9,346 nucleotides of DNA from an uncultured Methylococcaceae bacterium (GTDB lineage Bacteria; Pseudomonadota; Gammaproteobacteria; Methylococcales; Methylomonadaceae). The notes beneath the pieces are model-generated. The model ran no database searches, was not told the DNA's origin, and saw only the letters and a program-made list of their open reading frames with translations. The stretch spans positions 1 to 9,346 of the forward strand of contig CAIQND010000824.1 in the NCBI GenBank assembly GCA_903873045.1, written 5' to 3'. Positions 1-6,007 of the stretch are shown one piece after another (the first letter of the stretch is position 1; each line of letters opens with the position of its first letter). A program made the position numbers and the translations under genes.

Positions 1-54
1 AAATAACCTTAACATGAATCACACATGGGCGGCAATATACAGGTATCGTCACCG

Positions 55-80
55 TAGAGACGCGATTTATCGCGTCTCTA
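55..80. repeat. 26-bp perfect palindrome, dispersed-repeat type
   Basis: The two 12-base arms (TAGAGACGCGAT and its exact complement) are separated by TT, giving a very stable hairpin on either strand. The palindrome ends one base from the stop codon of the truncated trmN6 gene at 82-84. There is no following T-run on the minus strand (the next bases read CGGTGACG), so it is not a standard intrinsic terminator, although it could act as an mRNA 3' stabiliser. From memory, similar GAGACGCGAT palindromes occur as dispersed small repeats in some bacterial genomes; only one copy is visible here, so its repeat nature is inferred. Confidence 0.7.
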
Positions 81-81
81 T

Positions 82-558
82 TTACAGTAACAGATAAAAC
101 AAGCCCTGACTGGACAGTAATTGATCGGCACTTTTAATTAAATCAGCAAAAGGCAATTCATCGTTATGTCTGGCGACTTTTCTAAGTGAGTCTGTCGTCT
201 TGCTGTGATTCTCAAAAAAGGGCGGATTACAAATAACAAGGTCATATTGATGCGCAACTGAACCGGCAAAACCTTGAATATCTTGATGCACTGCCTCAAG
301 ACGATCAGCCCAAGGACTATTACCAAAATTTAGCTTCGCTTCATCATAGCCTGGTTGCGTTAACTCTACCGCCGTCACTTGCTCTGCTCCCAATTGAGCG
401 GCCATTAAAGACAGTACGCCAGTTCCCGCACCAATATCCAAAACCCGAGCACCCTTGGTAACGGGTGCCATAGCGCCAAATAAAACTGCGTCTGTACAGA
501 CTTTCATGGCTGATTGCTTTTGGATGACTGAAAACTGCTGAAAGCGGAAGATTGACAT
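82..558 (-). CDS. trmN6: tRNA1(Val) (adenine(37)-N6)-methyltransferase, C-terminally truncated
   Basis: This is a Rossmann-fold SAM-dependent methyltransferase that, by family, methylates N6 of A37 in tRNA1(Val) (the YfiC/TrmN6 family). The N-terminal part matches the family well: FRFQQFSVIQ near residues 4-13, AMKVCTDAVLFGA at 17-29, the SAM-binding DIGAGTG at 41-47, an acidic residue ending the next strand (AVEL, 64-67), and the N6-adenine catalytic motif NPPFF at 111-115. The protein ends at residue 158 after GLFYLLL, whereas family members are usually 230-250 residues, so about 80 C-terminal residues are missing. The stop codon lies against the palindrome at 55-80, and what follows on the minus strand to the window edge does not resemble the missing part. 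The ATG at 558 fits the family start, but there is no clear Shine-Dalgarno. The gene may be non-functional. Family assignment is fairly secure; activity is not. Confidence 0.8.
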   Translation of the reverse strand: MSIFRFQQFSVIQKQSAMKVCTDAVLFGAMAPVTKGARVLDIGAGTGVLSLMAAQLGAEQVTAVELTQPGYDEAKLNFGNSPWADRLEAVHQDIQGFAGSVAHQYDLVICNPPFFENHSKTTDSLRKVARHNDELPFADLIKSADQLLSSQGLFYLLL

Positions 559-589
559 AGTGCGGTACGGCTGACTTAACTGTTTTATT

Positions 590-645
590 CACTACGAAGA
601 CACGAAGGACACGAAGAAAGAAAAAAACTTCGTGTCTTCGTGGTG
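590..645. repeat. Long imperfect inverted repeat of the CACGAAG type
   Basis: Arms 590-607 and 628-645 pair over 18 bp with a single G-T wobble, around a 20-base A-rich loop. The inner nine bases of the left arm (GACACGAAG, 599-607) are tandemly duplicated at 608-616, so either copy can pair with CTTCGTGTC at 628-636. It occupies most of the gap between batD and trmN6. No T-run follows the stem on either strand, so a simple intrinsic terminator is not supported. Similar ACGAAGACACGAAG units are, from memory, common dispersed repeats in environmental proteobacterial genomes. Confidence 0.7.
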
Positions 646-681
646 ATGCTGTTTAAGATTTAATGCGAGTTTACAAAAAAC

Positions 682-2397
682 CTATAATCGATAAAGCGGT
701 TCCAAACTTTTATCCACGGGAGTGGTGATTTTTTCCAGGGCTTTATTTTCCGTGAAGGTCTGAAATAGTTTTTTGCCCTGCCACTGACCGGATTCTTTAC
801 CGTATAAGGTGTGGTTTAAATGCAGGATTTCATCTCTTAAGCGTGCGTCACAAAATCCGGCGATGGCTCCCAGATTTGAGGCATTAAATTTTTGCCGTCC
901 CCACTCAAGCAAGGCATCTTTAGCCGCTACTGCATCGTTATTAATACAGGCATTTTTTAACTGCTTAATACACCCTTTTAAACTTTTTTCTGCCTCATTC
1001 TCTTCAATAACGGGTTTTTTGCCCCGGCGTTTAATTAAAAATAGAATCACAGTTATTAACCAACCTGCCGCCAAGGCTACAGAAACCAACAACCAACGAT
1101 TGGATTCCGGCTCGGTTTTAATCACCGGGCTGATTTCAATGTTCTGGGGTATGGCTGATGTAACCGCTGGTTCAATAGTGACAGGCTGATTGGTTGCTGC
1201 AACCGTGGTCAATATTGTTTCAGGGATTTTTGCCACTTCCATTTTTTGGCTTTGGGTATTAAACCAAGGGATTTCTATGGCAGGTAAGGTGTAGTTGCCT
1301 GCTTTTGAGGGAATCAGGGCAATTTTTTCTTCTCTAAAAGCCAGCAATCCATCGACTTTTTTCTGTTCCTGCAATACCGGTTGGTCTGGATACGCTTTTA
1401 ACTGATCATTGGTATCGGTGGTGTTCAGTTCAGGAAGTTGCCCGACCGTCGTACCTTTTGCCAGTAATGTTAGCGTTCTGGTCAACGGCTCTCCCACTTT
1501 CATTTGTTGAACATCACCTGACCAGTCCTGCTTTAAAACCAGTTGTTCCGCTGATAACCAATGCTTGCCTGTAAAGGAGGCGGGCACTGGTTTTACCTCC
1601 AGTGTTATGGCTTTGGATTCAACGCGTTTGGTTTTGCTCATCTGGGAATTAAAAAAGCCGTTAAAACCGGGGCGGTTACCGGTCAGCACTTCAGCGTTTA
1701 ATACCAACGGTTTAATCGTTAATTTACCGCTTTTTTGTGGAAAAAAAGCATATTTCCGTTCCGTCACCGTGTAATTAACCCCGTTGACCTGGGTAGTATA
1801 ATTGCTGTCTTCACCTAGTCTTTCAATGACCGCATCCGCCAATTCAGGTTCAGTTAGCCTGGCTTGTGAAATATCGACTTTGGTATATAAGCGCAAGGTA
1901 TAGAAAACTTGGGATTGTATGTAGGGTTTTTCAGGGCTTGCTTCGACTTCTATAAACAAATCCTCATCATTGTTAACCGCTTTTTTGGCAGTATCACCGG
2001 TGACCAAAAGGGTCAAAGGCTGGCTGATATCCTTGCCAAAGTTAACCGAAGGAATAACCAGGCCGCCCGCCTGTTTAGCCATCACGTTAAGCGTCCACTG
2101 AACCTTCTTGCTGGATTTTCCGTTAATCCACGATGAACTGCTGCTGTTGCTTTGGTTGAGTATGGAAAAATCCTGTTCCAGCGGGCTAAAATCAGGATCA
2201 TCGTCAGGTGATTCAGTCGCGGTAAAAATAATCTGAAAAGAGTCATTAAGACTAACCGGATTACGATCCACAGAAACCTTAATGTCCGCTGCAAAAGCGC
2301 CTTGAGGAGCCAATAGTAACAACAGCATAAAAAATACCAAGGAGGCGAAAAGCCGCAGTTTGACTTTAGGATTAAGAAATTGTTTTACAGTGTTCAT
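682..2397 (-). CDS. batD: BatD family protein, secreted and membrane-anchored
   Basis: This gene matches the BatD family (named from the Bacteroides aerotolerance operon), whose members are periplasmic beta-rich proteins associated with MoxR ATPases and VWA-domain Bat proteins; the molecular function is poorly known. Counted from the upstream in-frame ATG at 2418 (578 residues), there is a signal peptide with a leucine-rich core at 28-37 and cleavage likely after AFA at 41-43. A long periplasmic region opens with VSVDRNPVSLNDSFQ, typical of BatD. A transmembrane segment follows at about 442-463 with a KRRGKK stop-transfer, then a cytoplasmic tail of about 115 residues with helical, TPR-like character. 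I prefer the second ATG (2397, MNTVKQF), which gives a normal signal-peptide n-region; neither start has a strong ribosome site. No batA, batB, batC or moxR lies beside it: the upstream minus-strand gene is a sugar kinase and the downstream one trmN6. Confidence 0.85.
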   Translation of the reverse strand: MNTVKQFLNPKVKLRLFASLVFFMLLLLLAPQGAFAADIKVSVDRNPVSLNDSFQIIFTATESPDDDPDFSPLEQDFSILNQSNSSSSSWINGKSSKKVQWTLNVMAKQAGGLVIPSVNFGKDISQPLTLLVTGDTAKKAVNNDEDLFIEVEASPEKPYIQSQVFYTLRLYTKVDISQARLTEPELADAVIERLGEDSNYTTQVNGVNYTVTERKYAFFPQKSGKLTIKPLVLNAEVLTGNRPGFNGFFNSQMSKTKRVESKAITLEVKPVPASFTGKHWLSAEQLVLKQDWSGDVQQMKVGEPLTRTLTLLAKGTTVGQLPELNTTDTNDQLKAYPDQPVLQEQKKVDGLLAFREEKIALIPSKAGNYTLPAIEIPWFNTQSQKMEVAKIPETILTTVAATNQPVTIEPAVTSAIPQNIEISPVIKTEPESNRWLLVSVALAAGWLITVILFLIKRRGKKPVIEENEAEKSLKGCIKQLKNACINNDAVAAKDALLEWGRQKFNASNLGAIAGFCDARLRDEILHLNHTLYGKESGQWQGKKLFQTFTENKALEKITTPVDKSLEPLYRL

Positions 2398-2460
2398 AGT
2401 TAAAATATTAATTATCATTTAAGCGTGTGCAGCCATTCTATTTAAAAAACTCAAAACGCG

Positions 2461-2488
2461 GTTTTATCTTAAGGCATTACCGTCTCAA
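2461..2488 (-). promoter_or_regulatory. Candidate sigma70-type promoter for batD
   Basis: On the minus strand TTGAGA (2488-2483) and TAAAAC (2466-2461) are separated by 16 bases, matching the consensus boxes at 5 and 4 of 6 positions. It would start transcription roughly 55 bases before the preferred batD ATG. The 175-bp gap suggests batD is transcribed separately from the kinase. Based on consensus matching only. Confidence 0.25.
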
Positions 2489-2593
2489 GAATACGGATAA
2501 AAGTACGGAAAATCCAGGCATTAATTTAACGATCTGCGTAGATTAGGTTAGCGATAGTCCAACCCGACGCGACTTAAAAATTAAGTTGTCAAG

Positions 2594-3457
2594 TTAATCG
2601 AGATTCCATTCGCGTATAAACGCTTGATAGAATCCTAAATCCTGAACCGTTGCTCCTCGTTGAGTGACCAGTGCGGATGCAAAGGCTTGTGCTCTTGCCA
2701 TTGTTACAGATAATGACCAGTCCTGCTGGATTCCCAGCAACAACACCGCAGAAAAAGCATCGCCAGCGCCCACCGTATCAACTATAGTCAAATTTTCAGT
2801 CGGGGTAACTTCAACAAACTCACCGGTGTTATTAAGCGCCATAGCACCCGAACTGCCACACGTAACAATCAAAACATCGAGGCTATAGTTAGTCAAAAAC
2901 AAACGCATGGTCTCTTGCAGCGTATTTTGTTGCGGTGCCAATTGCCTTAACTCTTCATGATTAAGCTTGACCCAATGGGCTTTGCTCAACCACTGCTCAA
3001 CCGACTCTTGGTGCCACCAGGGCGCTCTCAAATTAACATCAATAAAAATCTTGCCGGTATGATGTTCTTTTAAAGCATTAAGTGCGTGTGCTGAAGCCCC
3101 ATTACGCAGTGCCAGCGTTCCGTGATAAAGAACCCGGTAGTTGTTTGCTAAATTCAATGGTTGTGTGGTGATAAAATCATAAGCCTGATCTGCCAAAATT
3201 TCATAGCGGGGTTCGCCTTGATTAAAAGTGACTTTAACCGTTCCGGTAGGATAAACGGGGTCAATTTGAACGCTTTCAACGGCCATGCCCCAAGCGGTCA
3301 TCGCCTGCCAGATGCTTTCGCCCACCCTATCATGACCGATCCGACTGATAAAACAAGGAGCCAAGCCAAAAGCTTGAAGATGCCACGCCACATTAAAAGG
3401 CGCTCCACCCAATACTTGCAGGTCATCAGGAAATTGGTCGATAAGCAAGCACTTCAC
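2594..3457 (-). CDS. PfkB-family sugar kinase (fructokinase-like), 5' end apparently frameshifted
   Basis: This is a ribokinase/PfkB-fold kinase expected to phosphorylate a sugar such as fructose with ATP in the cytoplasm; the exact substrate cannot be read from sequence. In the frame opened by the GTG at 3457 (287 residues), the glycine motif VLGGAPFNVAWHL lies at 15-27, FIDVNLRAPWW at 138-148, and the anion-hole and catalytic-base signature DTVGAGDAF at 227-235 with catalytic Asp233. The family normally begins with an IFGEVL-type first strand before LIDQFPD. That sequence is present just upstream but in another frame (see the entry at 3426-3506), and the GTG has no ribosome site, so I think it is not the natural start. 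Removing one copy of the tandem GCTT at 3443-3450 restores a continuous 302-residue kinase starting at 3506, the usual family length. That start overlaps the end of the antitoxin-like gene by 17 bases, suggesting one transcription unit. Confidence 0.8.
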   Translation of the reverse strand: MKCLLIDQFPDDLQVLGGAPFNVAWHLQAFGLAPCFISRIGHDRVGESIWQAMTAWGMAVESVQIDPVYPTGTVKVTFNQGEPRYEILADQAYDFITTQPLNLANNYRVLYHGTLALRNGASAHALNALKEHHTGKIFIDVNLRAPWWHQESVEQWLSKAHWVKLNHEELRQLAPQQNTLQETMRLFLTNYSLDVLIVTCGSSGAMALNNTGEFVEVTPTENLTIVDTVGAGDAFSAVLLLGIQQDWSLSVTMARAQAFASALVTQRGATVQDLGFYQAFIREWNLD

Positions 3458-3506
3458 CGAAAATGGCGATCGGTTGAGCGTTAACCGGTTTATTTTGCTC
3501 GATCAT
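3426..3506 (-). pseudogene. Displaced N-terminus of the PfkB kinase (26-codon remnant frame)
   Basis: The ATG at 3506 opens MIEQNKPVNAQPIAIFGEVL, whose last part is the expected first strand of the PfkB fold, then runs into AYRPIS and a TGA at 3428-3426. The switch happens at GAAGTGCTTGCTTATCGAC on the minus strand (tandem GCTT at 3443-3450). With a single GCTT the reading would be IFGEVLIDQFPDD, exactly what the family shows. The cause may be a real 4-bp slippage mutation or an assembly error; a ribosomal +1 slip on CTT-G is formally possible but has no precedent known to me. Confidence 0.7.
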
Positions 3507-3726
3507 AATGAAGCATTAACCTAGTCTTAAAATTTGTTTGATTCCTGTTGAAACCGTCTCTTATTGTTACTTTCCAGTCAGATTCAAGTTCTGATACACT
3601 CGGATCATTTTCAACTTCCATCGCTAATTTAAAAAGTACATCTTCAAAGGCACTTCGCAAGCGTTTGGGGGCAGTTGCTTTAAATCGATTAGCGACATCA
3701 TCGGGTAAGTGAATCAAGACTTGCAT
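3490..3726 (-). CDS. Ribbon-helix-helix antitoxin-like protein
   Basis: This 78-residue protein opens with a short strand (MQVLIHLPDD) followed by a helix rich in basic residues (VANRFKATAPKRLRSAFEDVLFKLAMEV), the layout of MetJ/Arc/CopG ribbon-helix-helix DNA-binding proteins. It resembles type II antitoxins whose tails carry an acidic stretch and a DWxVTxxDG motif, here SDWKVTIRDG at 49-58. The last 20 residues (NRNQTNFKTRLMLHYDRAK) do not look like the usual tail. A good Shine-Dalgarno (GGAG) lies 7 bases before the ATG. No toxin gene lies next to it; its 3' end overlaps the natural start of the sugar kinase by 17 bases. By family it would bind its own promoter. It may be an orphan antitoxin or a plain transcriptional regulator. 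Confidence 0.6.
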   Translation of the reverse strand: MQVLIHLPDDVANRFKATAPKRLRSAFEDVLFKLAMEVENDPSVSELESDWKVTIRDGFNRNQTNFKTRLMLHYDRAK

Positions 3727-3793
3727 GTTGCATCTCCAAAATATTTATATTAACAGGTTACCAAATAGTAGATGATTAGCATAATGGTTCAAA

Positions 3794-3868
3794 AAAGTAC
3801 GGTGCCGAAGCGCAAATAAATTCCGTTGGGAATTGCTTTATCGCTAAAGTACAGTATACCAAAGTACA
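3794..3868. promoter_or_regulatory. AAAGTAC repeats in the divergent intergenic region
   Basis: AAAGTACA occurs at 3846-3853 and 3861-3868, fifteen bases apart centre to centre, and AAAGTAC occurs again at 3794-3800. They lie in the 237-bp gap between the minus-strand antitoxin-like gene and plus-strand trpS. Ribbon-helix-helix proteins commonly bind short direct or inverted repeats upstream of their own gene, so these are possible operator sites, but that is inference. A further AAAGTACGG occurs at 2500-2508 upstream of batD, so the motif may simply be frequent. Confidence 0.25.
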
Positions 3869-3910
3869 ATGGGGTTCAGGTTGCAACAGGATTGAAATAA
3901 TTAGATCATG

Positions 3911-3939
3911 TTGGAGATCAGGTTAAATTTAGGTAATAT
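3911..3939 (+). promoter_or_regulatory. Candidate trpS promoter
   Basis: TTGGAG (3911-3916) and TAATAT (3934-3939) are 17 bases apart, with 3 and 4 of 6 consensus matches, and would start transcription about 20-30 bases before the trpS start codon. The -35 box overlaps a near-perfect 10-base direct repeat, AGATCATGTT at 3903-3912 and AGATCAGGTT at 3915-3924, spaced by one helical turn, which could be a regulator site. Weak consensus evidence only. Confidence 0.25.
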
Positions 3940-3963
3940 TTCACCCACAATAAATATAAAAAG

Positions 3964-4986
3964 ATGGAACAGATGACTAAAGCAATTGTTTTAACCGGTA
4001 TTACGACCACGGGTACACCGCATTTGGGTAATTATGTTGGCGCTATCAGGCCTGCGATTGATGCCAGTAAAGATGACAATGTAGCGCCATTTTATTTTTT
4101 GGCTGACTATCATGCCTTGATTAAATGTCAGGAGCCGGAAATAGTCAGACAATCCAGTCTTGAAATTGCAGCAACTTGGCTGGCTTTAGGGTTGGACACG
4201 TCAAATGCGGTTTTTTACCGGCAGTCCGATGTGCCGGAAATTATGGAGTTGACGTGGATGTTAACCTGCGTGGCATCCAAAGGTTTAATGAACCGGGCGC
4301 ATGCCTATAAAGCGGCAGTTGCTGAAAATGAACAAGGTGGCGAAAATGATCCTGATAAAGGCATTAACATGGGCTTGTTCAGTTATCCGATATTAATGGC
4401 GGCGGATATTTTACTCTTTAATGCCAATAAAGTGCCGGTCGGTAAAGATCAGATACAGCACATTGAAATGGCTCGGGATATTGGCGGACGCTTTAACCAT
4501 ATTTATGGCGAACACTTTGTTTTGCCAGAAGCTATTATTGATGAGCATGGCGCGATTTTGTCCGGGCTTGATGGTCGCAAAATGAGCAAAAGCTACAATA
4601 ATACGATTCCATTATTTGAGCCTGAGAAAAAGTTAAAAAAACTGATTAACAAAATCAAAACCAATTCTCTGGAACCCGGTGAACCCAAAGACCCTGATGG
4701 TTGTACTTTATTTAGCATCTACAGGGCGTTTGCTACAACATCAGAAGTGCTTGAAATACGCCAACGTTATGCAGAAGGTATTGCCTGGGGTGAAATGAAA
4801 CGGGTATTGTTTGAGCATATTAATGAGCATATTACACCGGCAAGAGAGCGCTACGAGGCATTAATGCAAGCACCGGAACATATCGAAGAGCAATTACAGG
4901 AAGGCGCAATAAAAGCACGGGCAGTCAGCGTACCTTTTATTAAAGAATTACGTAAAGCGGTTGGTATCTCGCGGATTTCAGTGTGA
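3964..4986 (+). CDS. trpS: Tryptophanyl-tRNA synthetase
   Basis: A class Ic aminoacyl-tRNA synthetase that activates tryptophan with ATP and charges tRNA(Trp) in the cytoplasm. The HIGH-type ATP motif is PHLGNYVG at residues 19-26. [11 protein letters not shown] (43-53), [13 protein letters not shown] (140-152) and [15 protein letters not shown] (159-173) line the tryptophan and adenylate pocket in the family, and KMSKS is at 206-210. The 340-residue length is normal, so the gene looks intact and is probably the essential housekeeping copy. Two starts are possible: ATG at 3964, or ATG at 3973, which has GGA about 5 bases upstream and gives the more typical N-terminus [10 protein letters not shown]. 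The next gene starts within its stop region (GTGA overlap), so the two are translationally coupled. Confidence 0.97.
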   Translation: MEQMTKAIVLTGITTTGTPHLGNYVGAIRPAIDASKDDNVAPFYFLADYHALIKCQEPEIVRQSSLEIAATWLALGLDTSNAVFYRQSDVPEIMELTWMLTCVASKGLMNRAHAYKAAVAENEQGGENDPDKGINMGLFSYPILMAADILLFNANKVPVGKDQIQHIEMARDIGGRFNHIYGEHFVLPEAIIDEHGAILSGLDGRKMSKSYNNTIPLFEPEKKLKKLINKIKTNSLEPGEPKDPDGCTLFSIYRAFATTSEVLEIRQRYAEGIAWGEMKRVLFEHINEHITPARERYEALMQAPEHIEEQLQEGAIKARAVSVPFIKELRKAVGISRISV

Positions 4987-5705
4987 AAAAGGCAACATTT
5001 AGCGATTGGCTTAAACAATCATTGCTATTTGTCAGCCATGATCCTTGGATTTGGGCGGGCTATACGTTATTTGTCGGTGTTATTATGACGGTTGGGAAGA
5101 TGTCTCTGGCGCTGGGTATTTTGCTGTCGGTAACGTCTTTATTTGTTGGCGTAGGCGTTGCCAAATACATTGATATTAAGCACTCAACAGAAAATCCGGT
5201 CGGCTTGTACTGGGCAATCAATAAAAGTTTACCGTTAGGGGTGCTGGCGGCTGTAACTATTATGGTTTTTTGGTTTACCTTTATGGTGGTGGCCAATATT
5301 TTTACGGGTGACGTAGATAAAATTGGCCGGTTCTTCTTTTATTGGGAGCTAACCCCGGAAAATCTTAATCATCGATCAGCACGCGAGATAGCCAATTGGA
5401 TTTATTCGTACGCTAATATAACGTTGATTTTTACCTTGTTAATGCTGACTACCTTTGCCAGTTGGTTTAGTTACCCGTTGATGTTGTTTAAAGACCAAAG
5501 CTTTAGTCAGGCAATAGAACGCGGTAATCATGCCGTTTCCAGAAACCAAAATGCCCTCTATAAATCGCTGGGCTTTATAGTTGCCGAGGCGTTACTTTGC
5601 ACAAGTGTCACGCCGTTGTTAACCCCTGTTTTGTATATGTTGACCTCAACGATGATGTATGTTTCTTATAAGAGTATTTTTGAAGTCAGTAAGCCATCGT
5701 TATAA
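4983..5705 (+). CDS. Polytopic inner-membrane protein of unknown function
   Basis: I do not recognise a characterised family with certainty; it resembles the uncharacterised multi-pass proteins annotated in proteobacteria as BPSS1780-like or hypothetical membrane proteins. Hydrophobic segments lie near residues 22-41, 43-60, 85-107, 145-168 and 196-228 (the last perhaps two helices). A hydrophilic loop at 108-144 ([20 protein letters not shown]) separates the third and fourth. The segment [20 protein letters not shown] (162-181) recalls the SW-hexamer-like signature of such membrane families, where a helix is followed by an amphipathic element. The start is GTG, overlapping the trpS stop by 4 bases, so it is likely translated by termination-reinitiation. 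A terminator follows at about 5776-5808, making trpS plus this gene a two-gene unit. Confidence 0.7.
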   Translation: MKKATFSDWLKQSLLFVSHDPWIWAGYTLFVGVIMTVGKMSLALGILLSVTSLFVGVGVAKYIDIKHSTENPVGLYWAINKSLPLGVLAAVTIMVFWFTFMVVANIFTGDVDKIGRFFFYWELTPENLNHRSAREIANWIYSYANITLIFTLLMLTTFASWFSYPLMLFKDQSFSQAIERGNHAVSRNQNALYKSLGFIVAEALLCTSVTPLLTPVLYMLTSTMMYVSYKSIFEVSKPSL

Positions 5706-5740
5706 TTTAGATTTTATCGCTTTATCGGCCTGTCATTATT

Positions 5741-5766
5741 AGGTGCGCATTTATCAATACGCGCCT
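5741..5766 (+). other. Hairpin upstream of the terminator
   Basis: AGGTGCG (5741-5747) can pair with CGCGCCT (5760-5766) over 7 bp with one G-T wobble and a 12-base loop. It has no T-run of its own but stands just before the stronger terminator-like hairpin, and could add 3'-end protection to the trpS-operon transcript. Confidence 0.35.
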
Positions 5767-5775
5767 ATAATCAGC

Positions 5776-5808
5776 GCAATTCCAAATTGCAGGTGTTTTT
5801 ATTTTTTT
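5776..5808 (+). terminator. Rho-independent terminator of the trpS operon
   Basis: GCAATT (5776-5781) and AATTGC (5785-5790) form a 6-bp stem with loop CCA, followed within five bases by a T-rich tract (TTTTTATTTTTTT). It lies 70 bases past the membrane-protein stop. The stem is short and AT-rich, so termination may be partial. Confidence 0.55.
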
Positions 5809-6007
5809 ATTAAACCGCATGTCTCCAAAATTCCAGGTGTCTTCAACACAGATCAGTAACGTTTCATCTTGATGTCATATCAATAGGTTATTGTTTTACT
5901 TTATAACCCGTTTTTCATTGTTCCTCGTTATGTAAAAAACCATCCTGCGCAGTCGGCGCAAAAAACCCTATGCAAAAATTACCATCAAAAAACAGGATTA
6001 CACCTCA

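Larger units (their letters stand above)
5706..6007 (+). other. 302-bp intergenic region before the porin gene
   Basis: Apart from the two hairpins at 5741-5808 I see no gene here. A TGCGC-AGTCG-GCGCA hairpin at about 5945-5959 is followed by an A-run, so it is not a plus-strand terminator. A 15-codon frame from the ATG at 5970 ends just after the annotated porin start and does not look like a gene. An AGGA at 5993-5996 could serve as a distant ribosome site for the TTG at 6008. Confidence 0.4.

Noticed and set aside
590..645. CRISPR-like reading of the GACACGAAG units
   Set aside because: Two adjacent 9-mers without spacers and one inverted copy; no array structure and no cas gene.
809..1189. 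Plus-strand 126-codon open frame inside batD
   Set aside because: Antisense to a well-supported gene, with no family resemblance or ribosome site; a shadow frame.
2572..2586. ACTTAA-AAA-TTAAGT inverted repeat after the sugar kinase
   Set aside because: AT-only weak stem with no T-run on the minus strand; not convincing as a terminator.
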